DNA from: a virus
IMG/VR virus record: IMGVR_UViG_3300037246_002612
Span: 1 to 40,959 of that record
Reading direction: 5' to 3' (one strand)
DNA: 40,959 nt
Made by a program: the position numbers and the translations under genes. Shown piece by piece: positions 15,456-25,048 of the stretch; position 1 is the first letter of the stretch, and each line of letters begins with the position of its first letter. The notes under the pieces are model-generated. The model was given only the letters and a program-made list of their open reading frames with translations. It was not told the DNA's origin and searched no databases.

Positions 15456-16388
15456 ATGCCTTCCACGACGAATTACCCCGGAGGCTTCGCGAACTTCGGT
15501 GGCATGCCCATCCTGGGCACTGGACCCATTGCCACCACTGGTGATGTGTTCTTCGTGGACGCTACGGATGATCGTGCCAGCGCTGGTGCCTCTGCCGGTA
15601 GTCGCCATACCCCGTTCTCCACGGTGCAGGCGGCGATCAATCGATGCACCGCCAACCAGGGCGACTACGTCTTCGTATTGCCAGGACACACAGAGATCAT
15701 CGACGGCGACATCAGTCTGAATGTTGCTGGTATCACAGTGATGGGCTTAGGGGTTGGCATGTCCAGGCCCACTTTCGACTTCCTGGCAGCCGGAGACACC
15801 ATCGAGCTTGCTGCCCCCAACTGCAGGGTCAGCAACATCATCTGCAGTCTCAACAGTAGTGCCACCACTGTGACTACTGCGTTTACGTTTGAGTCAGATT
15901 CTGACGGTGGCACTATCGACAACACCAGAATAATGCCGCATGGGTCCAGGCAGTTCACCAACCTGTGCGATGTCGGTGGAGGCGCTGCTGCTGCTTTGGA
16001 CGATGTGACAATCGCTTATAACAGCTGGTACACATTGCTAGGAGCTAGCAGCGCTGACGGTATCGCCATTTCTGGCGCATCAGACCGCATCCATGTCATC
16101 GGGAACTTGGTGTACGGCCATTTCACGAACCACGCCATAGGCTCTACAGCCGCCAACCTAGACGCAATGATCGTGAAAAACATCTTTCGCAACGGCAACA
16201 CGAGCATGTGCATAGACATGCACAACAGCGCCACTGGATTTGCCGCTTACAACGCCTTCGCCTCCGGTGCCTCTGCCATCACGCAGGACACTGGGTACGA
16301 CTTTGGTGGCATGGGATGCTCCGAGAACTTCATGGTCAACTTGGTGACTGAAACCGCCGGTATCATTCCGACAGGGGCGGCAACCTGA
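15456..16388 (+). CDS. Beta-helix virion protein 3
   Basis: A 310-residue protein, closest to protein 2. Conserved blocks include FFVDATDDRAS, FVLPGHTEIIDGDI, MSRPTFDFLAAGD, CRVSNIICSLN, TIDNTRIMPHGSRQF and the terminal CSENFMVNLVTETAG. An insert of Gly/Ala/Asp separates the rungs in the middle. It starts at ATG 15456 with TCTGGAGAC before it and its stop overlaps the next start as TGATG. Confidence 0.75.
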   Translation: MPSTTNYPGGFANFGGMPILGTGPIATTGDVFFVDATDDRASAGASAGSRHTPFSTVQAAINRCTANQGDYVFVLPGHTEIIDGDISLNVAGITVMGLGVGMSRPTFDFLAAGDTIELAAPNCRVSNIICSLNSSATTVTTAFTFESDSDGGTIDNTRIMPHGSRQFTNLCDVGGGAAAALDDVTIAYNSWYTLLGASSADGIAISGASDRIHVIGNLVYGHFTNHAIGSTAANLDAMIVKNIFRNGNTSMCIDMHNSATGFAAYNAFASGASAITQDTGYDFGGMGCSENFMVNLVTETAGIIPTGAAT

Positions 16389-17251
16389 TGTTCCGAGAAG
16401 ACCTACGCGCGCCTTTCCCGATTCCTGGCAATGTGTTCTTTGTCGGCTCGACGCATCTGAATGCTAGCGATAGCAATCGTGGAATCAGGCCCGAATCTCC
16501 TATGGCTACGCTGGAGGCTGCCCTGGGACGGGTCACTGCAGACAAGGGGGATGCGGTTCTCCTGATGCCTGGCCATGTAGAATCTGTGAATTCGGGGTGG
16601 ACCTGGCCCACTACGGCTTCTGGCTGCTACGTCATCGGATTGGGAGAGGGAAGGAATCGCGCTCGTTTTGAGTCTACTGTTCTCATGCAGGTGTCTCCGG
16701 CGAATGTACACATCGAAAACGTCGAGTTGGTCCCTGTTGCAGCAGCTGTGGTAGGCCCACTTCTCAACGTCACTGGCAACGGAGACATACTTCGCAGAAT
16801 CTACTACGGCGACTCTAGCGGTGGTGACATCCTTTCCACCAGCAGGATTATCTCCATTTCAGGAAATGACTCAGTGATGGAAGACTGCACTCTGACGGAG
16901 ACGGCCAATACCATTGCTTTTGGCGTCAGCCCTGGACCTATCTCGGCTCGACACAGATTCAGTCGCAATCGCATTATTGTGGACGGCAGTACCGCCGTGG
17001 TATCCCACCTCGGTGGGGCTGCAGGCGATTTCATCATGGACGAGAATTTCATCCGGTCCAACCATGCCACTTCCCTCACGGTAGATCTCGCAGACACCAC
17101 CACCGGCATGAGCGCCTGGAATCACATCTTTGGTGGCATCGCCAGCCCTGAAGCTACGTTCGATCCTGGAGACACGATGTGTGTTGAAAACTACGCTTCG
17201 GATGCAGTCGATGCCCATGCCATCGTCGTGCCACTGACTGCGTCCACATAG
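16388..17251 (+). CDS. Beta-helix virion protein 4
   Basis: A 287-residue protein. It starts at ATG 16388, overlapping the previous gene, and lacks most of the N-terminal arm of the others. It keeps the FFVGSTHLNASD start, the LMPGHVES rung and the terminal CVENYASDAVDAHAIVVPLTAST, which matches protein 1, so proteins 1 and 4 form a second subfamily. It is the most divergent of the four. Probably a virion surface component. Confidence 0.7.
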   Translation: MFREDLRAPFPIPGNVFFVGSTHLNASDSNRGIRPESPMATLEAALGRVTADKGDAVLLMPGHVESVNSGWTWPTTASGCYVIGLGEGRNRARFESTVLMQVSPANVHIENVELVPVAAAVVGPLLNVTGNGDILRRIYYGDSSGGDILSTSRIISISGNDSVMEDCTLTETANTIAFGVSPGPISARHRFSRNRIIVDGSTAVVSHLGGAAGDFIMDENFIRSNHATSLTVDLADTTTGMSAWNHIFGGIASPEATFDPGDTMCVENYASDAVDAHAIVVPLTAST

Positions 17252-17260
17252 GAGAGAGAC

Positions 17261-18199
17261 ATGAGCGCGCCCGTAGCCATGCCCAACCAGGTGGCCAAGT
17301 CCACCAATCCGCATCTGGATGACCCTGCCGCACAGGCCCCGCGGAAGTCCAGGTATCTCACCAAGGGCCAGCGCGCAGAGGTGGCACAAGACATCGCCAA
17401 CGCGCAGGGCTTCCTGGGGCAGACAGAGCCCCATCTGCGTCCGCAAGTTCCCAACGACGTGCGGCGTCAGATCGTCAACCTCAACGAGATGCTCATCAAG
17501 GGCAGCCCGCCGGAGCTGCGAGGTGGCAATCTCGACACTGCCGTGCGGCGTCGTGACGAGCTCCAGGAGCGCATTTCTGGTGCCATGCTCTCTGCGGAGG
17601 AGATGCGGAAGAACCCGCCCGGAGCAGTGGGCAAGTACCTTCGCCAGGAAGCCTCCTCGAGGGCCACGGCAGACATCATGGAGTGGAAGAATCTCCAGGA
17701 GGCCATCTACCCCGAAAGCGAAGATCCCGACAAGTGCAACATCGAGATGTTGCGCCGTCACACCAGCGCGAACGATCTGAACATGGACAACGCTCAGATC
17801 TCAGGTGCGAGCTTCAGTCTTCCCAGCGACCGATACATGCAGAACTACGATGCGGTGTTCGGAGCGAAGCCTGCATCCAACCTGAAGAACGACGAGCCGG
17901 AAGAGCTGTTGAGCGACGACGGGAAGACCATGGAAGAAATGCGGGCAGAGCTGAAGACCATGCTCGCCCGTCTCGACCAGACGGAGGCTGACGACCCCGA
18001 AACGCGCAAGAGGAAGAATGCTTGGACTCCAGAGAAGCGCGCAGAGGCGTCAGCTCGCAGTCTCAGGCAGCACGCTGAGAGGCGGGCATTGAAGACCCAG
18101 GGAGAAGATGAAGAACCCTCCGGGTTCGGAAACCCTGTGTCGGTCGCAGAACAGATCACCGAGCAGCTTGCCGCAGAAGCGGAAGCCGATCAGGAGTAA
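17261..18199 (+). CDS. Unknown 312-residue helical protein
   Basis: A hydrophilic protein, rich in Arg, Glu, Gln, Ala and Asp, with probable long helices at 45-130 and 215-290 and no Cys except one near residue 163. A GGAGAGAGAC site precedes ATG 17261. The C-terminal part (EEPSGFGNPVSVAEQITEQLAAEAEADQE split over residues 285-312) is acidic. It lies between surface proteins and a lectin-like protein, so a virion assembly or internal role is possible. No family recognised. Confidence 0.7.
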   Translation: MSAPVAMPNQVAKSTNPHLDDPAAQAPRKSRYLTKGQRAEVAQDIANAQGFLGQTEPHLRPQVPNDVRRQIVNLNEMLIKGSPPELRGGNLDTAVRRRDELQERISGAMLSAEEMRKNPPGAVGKYLRQEASSRATADIMEWKNLQEAIYPESEDPDKCNIEMLRRHTSANDLNMDNAQISGASFSLPSDRYMQNYDAVFGAKPASNLKNDEPEELLSDDGKTMEEMRAELKTMLARLDQTEADDPETRKRKNAWTPEKRAEASARSLRQHAERRALKTQGEDEEPSGFGNPVSVAEQITEQLAAEAEADQE

Positions 18200-18202
18200 G
18201 CC

Positions 18203-19273
18203 ATGGCCAACAACTTTCCCCTCCTTACCGTCGAGACTTTCGATGACGGGACCAGCGGCGGGCAGTTCACCGAGACCCTGGCCTCTGGCAAGGGCACGTT
18301 CGAACTCTGGTACGACCTGGTCAGGGATCCGAACGCACCGATGCCGTACCGTGGCAGCGGGGTGTTCAAGGTGAACCTTGCCGCCAGCACCACCGACTGC
18401 CATCTCCAGGAGACGGATCACGACCTCACGACCGGCACCGACAGTGGCAATGTGAGGTTCTACTTCTACGTGTCCAAAGACCTCGTCATGGCCGACGCAG
18501 ATCAGTTCCAGATCATGTCCTACTTCTCTGGTGGAGGTACTTCGGCAGAAGAGGGAGTTGTGGCCATTCGGTTCACCACGGCAGCCGGATTCCAGGTTGG
18601 CGTAGGCGAGAAAGCTGGGACTGTGTGGGTGGAGCTGGTGCTGGGTGAGTGGCACTCCATGGAGACCTTCAACGACCCGCACGCGTCTGCCGGCACCTTC
18701 GACTGGTGGCTGGATGGCCAGGCGCAGACGCAGATCACCGGCATGGCCAACTCGACCACTACCTCGCTGGCTTTCGGCGTGCGCGAGCAGGACTCCGGCA
18801 CCTCTGCCGGAGCAGTGTACTTCGATCAGATCGCCATCGATGACGACACCACCGCTGCCGCCGCGGAGCGCATCGGGCCATTTCCCGAGCGCTACCCGCA
18901 GACAGTGGTCACGAATTCCACTGGATCCAATGGGCACCAGACGATCTTCGTCGGCCCTGGAGTCATTACCAACATCTCACTCATCGACGGCGGCAACGCG
19001 GACTCATCGATCGAGGTGTACGACACGGACAGTGGGAGCGTATTCGCTGGCAATATGGTGCTTCGCCTGGAAGCCACTGCAGCGAACGAGATCGTGGACA
19101 GCGCGCATCCGCCAATCCACTTCAAGCGTGGCTGCTACATCTTCAACACAGGGACCGCAGTGACCTCGGACAACCGAGTGTCTGTCACGCTGGGGCCTGG
19201 AGCGGCGTACAGCGACGGTGCAATGCGCACCCTGGCTACGGGTCGCAGGCCGAACCAGTACGGAGTCTCCTGA
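18203..19273 (+). CDS. Lectin-like jelly-roll virion protein
   Basis: A 356-residue protein. Residues about 1-215 look like a concanavalin-type beta sandwich: LLTVETFDDGT near the start, GTFELWYDLV, EWHSMETFNDP, FDWWLDGQ and AVYFDQIAIDDD, the last typical of the closing strand. Residues 235-345 form a second beta domain ending in a flexible tail. It may bind sugars on the host surface or stabilise the head. The gene sits between head and neck genes. Domain call is from pattern only. Confidence 0.65.
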   Translation: MANNFPLLTVETFDDGTSGGQFTETLASGKGTFELWYDLVRDPNAPMPYRGSGVFKVNLAASTTDCHLQETDHDLTTGTDSGNVRFYFYVSKDLVMADADQFQIMSYFSGGGTSAEEGVVAIRFTTAAGFQVGVGEKAGTVWVELVLGEWHSMETFNDPHASAGTFDWWLDGQAQTQITGMANSTTTSLAFGVREQDSGTSAGAVYFDQIAIDDDTTAAAAERIGPFPERYPQTVVTNSTGSNGHQTIFVGPGVITNISLIDGGNADSSIEVYDTDSGSVFAGNMVLRLEATAANEIVDSAHPPIHFKRGCYIFNTGTAVTSDNRVSVTLGPGAAYSDGAMRTLATGRRPNQYGVS

Positions 19274-19812
19274 TGGCAGCGCGGCAACCGACACTTCCTG
19301 GCGCTAACGATCTCTTCAGTCTCTTGCGGGTGATCCAGGATCCGAAGATCGTCAAGAAGTTCTTCGATGAATACCACTCTGCGAGCAAGGGACTCGACAA
19401 GCAGCTGAAGGAAATAGAAGCTGCTGGAGATAGATTCGGCAAGCTCAAGGCTGCGAATCAGATGATCGCCACTGCGGAAGAGCAGCGATTGGAAGGCGTG
19501 CAAGCACTGAAGAGTGCCAAGGAGAAGGCATCCGAATCTACTGCACGAGCCAAGGCAAAGGCGGACAAGGTCGAGGAAGAAACGAAGGCCTGGGCGGATG
19601 AAATGCAGGCAACAATGAAGGAAAAAGCCGACGCACTCTCCGTGAAGGAGAAGGCTCTGGACAGCCTGGTCAAGAATCTGGAGAAGCGCGAAAATGCAGT
19701 GGCTATCGGTATGGCAGAGGCCAAGAGCCTGAAGGCCGTTGGCGTCGCTCTTCAGAAACGATACGAGCAGAGGGTGGCGTTGCTCGAGGGGGCCATGCGT
19801 GAGGCTTCATGA
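19273..19812 (+). CDS. Coiled-coil protein
   Basis: A 179-residue protein that is nearly all charged helix from residue 35 onward, with Lys/Glu/Ala heptads (AKEKASESTARAKAKADKVEE) and a long uninterrupted coiled coil. The start ATG 19273 overlaps the previous stop as TGATG. A rod-like structural or chaperone role is plausible; nothing further can be said. Confidence 0.7.
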   Translation: MAARQPTLPGANDLFSLLRVIQDPKIVKKFFDEYHSASKGLDKQLKEIEAAGDRFGKLKAANQMIATAEEQRLEGVQALKSAKEKASESTARAKAKADKVEEETKAWADEMQATMKEKADALSVKEKALDSLVKNLEKRENAVAIGMAEAKSLKAVGVALQKRYEQRVALLEGAMREAS

Positions 19813-20270
19813 AGTTTGTGCTTGTCACCTTTCGGAAACCTGATCTTTCCACACGTCAGACTCGTAACCCAGAGTCAGGCTTCCAGTACCCGCGCCTCTA
19901 CGACGCGCAGGAAGTGCACGTAGAGGGACACGGTCCTATCTACGATCGTCCCATCCTCAACAAGCGAACGGGCGTTGGGCGTTGCCTCATCTACATTGAC
20001 GACGTGATTGCTGACAAGTACGACGCTGCTGCTGGGATGAGAATTCTCACCGATGTGCAGGCGGATACCTGGGTTGCTGCCAACAAGAACGTGCAGGACA
20101 TGGCCGAGTACGATGTGGACGCTGATATGGTGCAGGCCATTCAGGTTCGCATCGCTGCTGGTAATGTTCCCACAACCCAAGAACAGGAGATGCTAGATCC
20201 AGACCACCCGCGTCGTGGCATTCGCCGCCGGCTTCGCACCAAGGAAGCTCTCTTGAGGATTCTACCCTGA
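19809..20270 (+). CDS. Unknown 153-residue protein
   Basis: ATG 19809 overlaps the coiled-coil gene as ATGA. The first 80 residues look beta-rich (KFVLVTFRKPD, then VEGHGPIYDRPI and GRCLIYIDDVI), the middle is acidic, and the C-terminus is very basic (RRGIRRRLRTKEALLRIL). It is in the neck region between head and adaptor genes. No family recognised. Confidence 0.7.
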   Translation: MKFVLVTFRKPDLSTRQTRNPESGFQYPRLYDAQEVHVEGHGPIYDRPILNKRTGVGRCLIYIDDVIADKYDAAAGMRILTDVQADTWVAANKNVQDMAEYDVDADMVQAIQVRIAAGNVPTTQEQEMLDPDHPRRGIRRRLRTKEALLRILP

Positions 20271-21049
20271 TGGCGTATTCGAGAAGCGTAGGGGATGACC
20301 TCGTGACCACCGACTTTGCGGCGATGCTGACCTACCGCCACACAGGGTTCACGGACTCCGTTCACGATACCCAGACCCTCGACGGAGCTGGCAACTCAGC
20401 TCGTGGCTGTGACTTCGATGCAGATGCGAACTTCATCTGGACTGAAGGAGTGAACCCGGTCCATTCTCTTCACAAGATGACTGGGTACACAGAAACCCCG
20501 CTGGACGAATTTGATCGTGATGGAGCCGGGAACGAACAGGGTGTCTGTATAGATAGCGATGGGGACGTTATTACGGTCGACGGGGCAAGCATCCGTGAAT
20601 ATGCCGGGTTCACAAATTCAGTGGATGATACCTACGACATCTCCGCACAGGGGAACACGGCTTACCGCGGGATAGCCGAGAAGCCTTCCACTGGGCTTTT
20701 TGCGTATTGGCAGGTCAACTTCATCGACGGGGATGGGGGTAGTGAAGAGTACATCGCGCGCACCAATTCCCTGAATGACAATTTGGACAACACTTTTGAC
20801 TTGATTCTTAGAGGCGCGGATTGGGATGGTACCAACCGTATACATGCCCACAAATTTGGTTCGATACAGCAGTACAGACGCTTTGAAGGATTCAGCCAAA
20901 CCCTGGATGTAGGATTCGATTCGGAGGGTGGCGGAAATGTTTACGGGGCGACCGGGTTCCCGACAGCAGCACCAGTGGCAGCGTCTGGAGGCACGTTGCG
21001 CCAGCGGCAAGTCAAGGGCTTGAGCAGGAAGCCACAGCGGAGTAAGTGA
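20270..21049 (+). CDS. Repeat protein, beta-propeller-like
   Basis: A 259-residue protein starting at ATG 20270 (TGATG overlap). A unit of about 40-50 residues recurs with the pattern Y/F-x-G-F/Y-T/S-x-S/T-V/L-D-D/V-x-F/Y-D followed by G-x-G-N: for example GYTETPLDEFD, GFTNSVDDTYD and GFSQTLDVGFD. Such spacing resembles blades of an NHL/SMP-type propeller. The C-terminus is basic. It lies just before the adaptor, so it may belong to the neck or tail. Fold call is tentative. Confidence 0.65.
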   Translation: MAYSRSVGDDLVTTDFAAMLTYRHTGFTDSVHDTQTLDGAGNSARGCDFDADANFIWTEGVNPVHSLHKMTGYTETPLDEFDRDGAGNEQGVCIDSDGDVITVDGASIREYAGFTNSVDDTYDISAQGNTAYRGIAEKPSTGLFAYWQVNFIDGDGGSEEYIARTNSLNDNLDNTFDLILRGADWDGTNRIHAHKFGSIQQYRRFEGFSQTLDVGFDSEGGGNVYGATGFPTAAPVAASGGTLRQRQVKGLSRKPQRSK

Positions 21050-21050
21050 C

Positions 21051-22163
21051 ATGGCAATCATCGACGCACCGAAGACATTCGCGAATCTTGTAGAAGATCT
21101 GCAGAAACGAGTGCGCTCGGAAAGTGGGATAGACGCCAGCACCAACATCGCCAAGCGCTTCCTGAACACAGCGCTGCGGACCATTCACATCCGCAACGGA
21201 GACGCACTCCCCTGGTCAGAGGATGAGGCCGTTCTCCAGACGCGAGACACTTACTCGACCGGCTTGGTCACCATTGCCAGGGGCAGCACCGCGCTCACCG
21301 GAGTGACGGACTCGGATGGCGTTGCGACGGCGTGGGTTGATACAGACGACTTCGGCGTGGCCAACATGCGTGCAGGCGGCAAGGTGTCCATCGGTGGCAG
21401 TCGGGAAAGCTACCAGATCGCATCTGTATCCTTCGGGAACCAGGCAACCCTGAGCAGGGCTTTCCTGGGAACGACCATCGACGGCACCACACAGCCGGAC
21501 AACGGTGGCACCTACCAGTACTACGAGGACGTGTACGACCTCGACGGGGACTTCCTGCGCCCCCTCGACCACCGTCACTTCGACCCGGATCGTGGCATCA
21601 AGCTGTACGGCATTCGGGAGTTCCGGCGCAGGTACGGCAGGAACAGCTCGCCCGGTACTCCTGTGACGGCCACCATCTTGCACCGAAACACCACGAGCTC
21701 CTCCGAGCTGACGCCCACGATCCAGTTTGCGCCCCCTCCCAGCACGGCTAAGGGGATCGACTACCACTTCGTGACGCGCAAGCTGGTGCTATCAGCAGGC
21801 ACGGTCAATGCGAACGGCTCTGCGGCATCCAACAGTGCAGGGGATCGCATCGAGAACATGGTCGATGACGATGACGAGCCGGTGATGCCCGTTCAGTACC
21901 GGGTGATCATAGTGCTTCATGCATTGGCTACCTGGTACAGGGATCGCAAGGATGATGCTCGGGCGGGGAGCGCGCAGGCGGAGTTCGACGGGATGCTGGG
22001 GGCCATGATTGCTGACAATCAGATTGGCAGCTCGAGGCCTCACATTGCTCCTGCCGTCTCGCACTATGCGCGCCGTGCTCAGCAGCCGTGGAGCGGTAGC
22101 GGGCGCGGTCGCTCCACGGTTCGTTATGACCTGGACGACCGCTTCGACAGGTTTGAGGACTAG
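21051..22163 (+). CDS. Head-tail adaptor (neck) protein
   Basis: A 370-residue protein. The N-terminal helix (FANLVEDLQKRVRSESG, then IAKRFLNTALRTIHIRNG) and the C-terminal helix with YRVIIVLHALATWYRDRKDD followed by AQAEFDGMLGAMIADNQ are the usual marks of podovirus adaptor proteins (P22 gp4-like role), with a beta insert between. It would sit below the portal and join the tail hub. It is directly followed by the probable hub protein. Assignment is by pattern and order. Confidence 0.75.
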   Translation: MAIIDAPKTFANLVEDLQKRVRSESGIDASTNIAKRFLNTALRTIHIRNGDALPWSEDEAVLQTRDTYSTGLVTIARGSTALTGVTDSDGVATAWVDTDDFGVANMRAGGKVSIGGSRESYQIASVSFGNQATLSRAFLGTTIDGTTQPDNGGTYQYYEDVYDLDGDFLRPLDHRHFDPDRGIKLYGIREFRRRYGRNSSPGTPVTATILHRNTTSSSELTPTIQFAPPPSTAKGIDYHFVTRKLVLSAGTVNANGSAASNSAGDRIENMVDDDDEPVMPVQYRVIIVLHALATWYRDRKDDARAGSAQAEFDGMLGAMIADNQIGSSRPHIAPAVSHYARRAQQPWSGSGRGRSTVRYDLDDRFDRFED

Positions 22164-23945
22164 ATGCCCACCTCGGACTCCACAACAGACGTTCGGCATG
22201 GCTTCGGAGGAGGCTGGGTCACCGACTTCGGGACCAATGCACAGCTGATGGACGATCGTGCCGTCAGTGGCAAGGATGGATTGTCCATCCCCTACCTGCT
22301 GACTGCTGAAGACATCGAGTGGAATCTGAACGGTGGCTGGAAGAAGATTGGTGGCGCTGGGATCCTGAACACCACGAAGGTGGCGTCCACCACACCCGCC
22401 ACGAACAACATCCGCAACATCACAAGCTTCTGGTACAACGCTTCGTCCAGCGAAGTACATCGTTTCGTGGCCATCGTGAATAATGAGCCTTGGTACATGC
22501 TCACCACCGAAACCGCCATGACGAAGATCACCAGCAATACCTTGACCACTGGCGGTGGCCTGATCATCAGCTTTGCGCAGCTGGACGATAAGCTGTACAT
22601 CGCTGATTCCGCTGGCGGAGTGTTCCTACAGTGGGATGGCACCGACCTGCTGAGCGGGGATGCGACCGGGACTCCAGGAGCGACTGAGTTCGGGACCAAC
22701 GTACCATCCGCTTCCATCCTCTGCGTTCACAACAACTTCCTCTTCGCAGCCGGGGACTCCAGCAATCCCAGCACGCTCTACGTGAGCCCCAACTTGGGGG
22801 ATACAGTAGCGTCAGGGCGTGGTCCCGCAGGGGACTGGGATCCCGTCGGAGGTGACGGAGCTACCTACGAGATCAGCCCTGACGATGGGGACGTGATCAC
22901 TGGGATGGCATCGTTTCGAAACAACCTGTTCATCTTCAAGGGGCCTCACACCGGGAGCATCTGGAGGCTCACCGGGACCACATTTGCGGGTGGATACGCA
23001 GACGCATCACTCCAGGAGTTCTCCATCGGGGTTGGCTGCGTTGCGCACAACTCCATCTTCCGATTCGGAAATTCAATGGGATTCCTATGGAAGCACGGAG
23101 TGGTGTACACGCTCAATGCAACAGAGCGATTCGGAGACATGGAATCCAGCACAGTCTCCTTCGGTCTGAACGATGAGTTCCTGCGCAAGCGCGTGAACAA
23201 TGCACAGGTCAACAAGGCCTGGGCGTCTGTGAACGAAGAGGCTGGCCAGGTGCTGATCGGGCTCCCGATCGACGGGTCAACGGAAGTGAATGCCATCATC
23301 ATGATGGACTTCCGGTTCCCACAATTGAGATGGGCTCACTGGAAGGGCTTGTCAGATTTCACCTCCCACACCACGGCTTTTTACCCTGCGCAGTGCGCAG
23401 CCTTCGTAGTGGATAGTGCCGACTCGGATAGGTCGGTGATGTTCATCGCTGGAAGCGACGGGTACATCCGCAAGCTGGACCGGAAAGACAGGGAGTTCGC
23501 GATCACTCCCACCACCGGGTCCGCTGGGTCCGGCGAAACCAGGGCTATCAGCTGTCGCGTCAGGACTCCGTACCTGTCCTACGGGAATACCAGGCAGATG
23601 AAGACGCTGATGGGTGCCAGCATCGGGAACCGTACCGTCCAGCCCAGCATGTTGAATTTCAGGTGGACACGAGACGAGAACGCTACGCAGTCGACCGCCA
23701 TATCCATAAGTGGTGGTCACGTGCTGGCTGGTCCCACCACGGATCCTGACGAGGAGTTCATCCTGGGGCATGCCATCAGGGGAGTGCTAGGAGGGGCTGC
23801 AATCTCGCCCACCTTCTTCGACCTTCCTACGGGAGACGAGTTCAGGCAGATCAGCTACGAGATTCATAACGATCAACTCAACCCGGACATAGAGGTGGAT
23901 GACTTTTCCGTCCTGCTGTCCTTCAACGCTGACTCGGAGGAGTAG
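22164..23945 (+). CDS. Tail hub/nozzle beta-propeller protein
   Basis: A 593-residue protein resembling P22 gp10-type packaged-DNA-stabilising tail proteins. It has repeated blade-like segments (FVAIVNNEPWYMLT, DDKLYIADSAGG, NNFLFAAGDSS, FRNNLFIFKG, HNSIFRFGNSMGFLWKHG) and a C-terminal beta domain with RTPYLSYGNTRQMKTLMG. ATG 22164 follows the adaptor stop directly. It probably forms the tube that closes the head and carries fibres. Confidence 0.75.
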   Translation: MPTSDSTTDVRHGFGGGWVTDFGTNAQLMDDRAVSGKDGLSIPYLLTAEDIEWNLNGGWKKIGGAGILNTTKVASTTPATNNIRNITSFWYNASSSEVHRFVAIVNNEPWYMLTTETAMTKITSNTLTTGGGLIISFAQLDDKLYIADSAGGVFLQWDGTDLLSGDATGTPGATEFGTNVPSASILCVHNNFLFAAGDSSNPSTLYVSPNLGDTVASGRGPAGDWDPVGGDGATYEISPDDGDVITGMASFRNNLFIFKGPHTGSIWRLTGTTFAGGYADASLQEFSIGVGCVAHNSIFRFGNSMGFLWKHGVVYTLNATERFGDMESSTVSFGLNDEFLRKRVNNAQVNKAWASVNEEAGQVLIGLPIDGSTEVNAIIMMDFRFPQLRWAHWKGLSDFTSHTTAFYPAQCAAFVVDSADSDRSVMFIAGSDGYIRKLDRKDREFAITPTTGSAGSGETRAISCRVRTPYLSYGNTRQMKTLMGASIGNRTVQPSMLNFRWTRDENATQSTAISISGGHVLAGPTTDPDEEFILGHAIRGVLGGAAISPTFFDLPTGDEFRQISYEIHNDQLNPDIEVDDFSVLLSFNADSEE

Positions 23946-23952
23946 GGGAAAC

Positions 23953-24228
23953 ATGTCGGACGAGGTATACAAGTGGATTCTTGGAGCAGGGCTTGTCCCG
24001 CTCATTGGGGTGGGTATTTACATGGTTTCCGGGATGAGAGAGCTTTTATACATGCACAGAAACCCGGACAAGACTGAGTTTGGGACCGTGGGGATCCGTG
24101 AGGTCATTCAATCCAACACGCAGGCCTTCAAGGATCTGCGCGTATGGGTGGAGTGGATTACCAAGGAGATGGGCCACCAGGCACCCCCGCCTCGCGTGAG
24201 AGGCTCTACGGACCAGGGAAGGAAGTAG
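23953..24228 (+). CDS. Small single-span membrane protein, holin candidate
   Basis: A 91-residue protein. Residues 8-27 (WILGAGLVPLIGVGIYMVSG) form one transmembrane helix; the rest is a hydrophilic, partly helical tail ending in basic residues. ATG 23953 has GGGGAA upstream; the longer frame is a shadow of the tail gene. Many podoviruses carry a membrane protein here that serves in lysis, so a holin or spanin subunit is possible. The endolysin needs a holin, but no motif proves this is it. Confidence 0.6.
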   Translation: MSDEVYKWILGAGLVPLIGVGIYMVSGMRELLYMHRNPDKTEFGTVGIREVIQSNTQAFKDLRVWVEWITKEMGHQAPPPRVRGSTDQGRK

Positions 24229-24232
24229 TCAG

Positions 24233-24688
24233 ATGGCCATCGGACGAGTCATGAGCTGGATGGAGGGAGATGTTCTCTCCGCCACCGACCTGAACGCTGA
24301 GTTCAACAACATCACTCAGGCCGGCATCGACTTGGTCAGCCCTCTTCTCACGGGAGAGTCCCTGGACCTGAACGGAGAGGCATTGATTCTGGATCCTGGC
24401 GGGACCAGCAGCTTCACGACCTCCACCAATGGTCAGACCCAGCTCACATTGCTCGGAGTCAAGCTGTTCGAGTTCGACGGGCGCACTGCATCGAGCGTCA
24501 ATGGCCTGACGTGGAAGAGCGGTGAGACAGCGGTTGCACCCACGATCACCGCAATATCTGACGGCGCAACGGATGATAATGTGGACATCAACCTGGTTCC
24601 ACTGGGGGACGGACACGTGCAGATAGCAGGGATAGACTTCAACAACATCGCAACACTGCATTACTCTACTCGGTACTACGGGAGCTAG
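24233..24688 (+). CDS. Short tail-fibre-like protein
   Basis: A 151-residue protein. It begins with the N-terminal motif SWMEGDVLSATDLNAEFNNI, commonly seen at the start of phage tail-fibre-type proteins, followed by beta-rich, Gly/Thr/Asn-rich sequence with VPLGDGHVQIAGIDF. It is too short for a full fibre, so it may be an adaptor to which other proteins attach. Located after the tail hub. Confidence 0.65.
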   Translation: MAIGRVMSWMEGDVLSATDLNAEFNNITQAGIDLVSPLLTGESLDLNGEALILDPGGTSSFTTSTNGQTQLTLLGVKLFEFDGRTASSVNGLTWKSGETAVAPTITAISDGATDDNVDINLVPLGDGHVQIAGIDFNNIATLHYSTRYYGS

Positions 24689-24691
24689 ATC

Positions 24692-25048
24692 ATGAGCACA
24701 CTTTCCAAGCTGGCCCTATCTGGTTCGATTGGGGGCCACGGCATTCTCATCACTGACACCACGTCACCCGGTACCACCCTGCACACGCCTGACGCCGACG
24801 ATACGGATGAGATCTGGATCTACGCAGACAGCAACCACACCGAAGAGCTGTTTCTTAACGTACTTTTCGGAGGCGTAAGTGACCCGGCGCATGTCATTCA
24901 TCAGTGGATCTACCCAAACCAGGGGCTCCAGCTGGTGGTGCCAGGTTTGGTCATCGTGGCGGATGCGGCACCAGTAGTGTCATGCTACGTGGACACCACG
25001 GGTAGCAAGGTATCCGTCTTCGGGTACGTCATCAGGGACACTGCGTAA
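24692..25048 (+). CDS. Small beta-rich structural protein
   Basis: A 118-residue protein. The DEIWIYADSNHTEELFLNVLFGG segment and the following QGLQLVVPGLVIVADAAPV resemble compact beta domains common in phage tail or decoration proteins. ATG 24692 lies three bases after the previous stop. The stop overlaps the next start as TAATG. Function unknown beyond a probable virion role. Confidence 0.6.
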   Translation: MSTLSKLALSGSIGGHGILITDTTSPGTTLHTPDADDTDEIWIYADSNHTEELFLNVLFGGVSDPAHVIHQWIYPNQGLQLVVPGLVIVADAAPVVSCYVDTTGSKVSVFGYVIRDTA

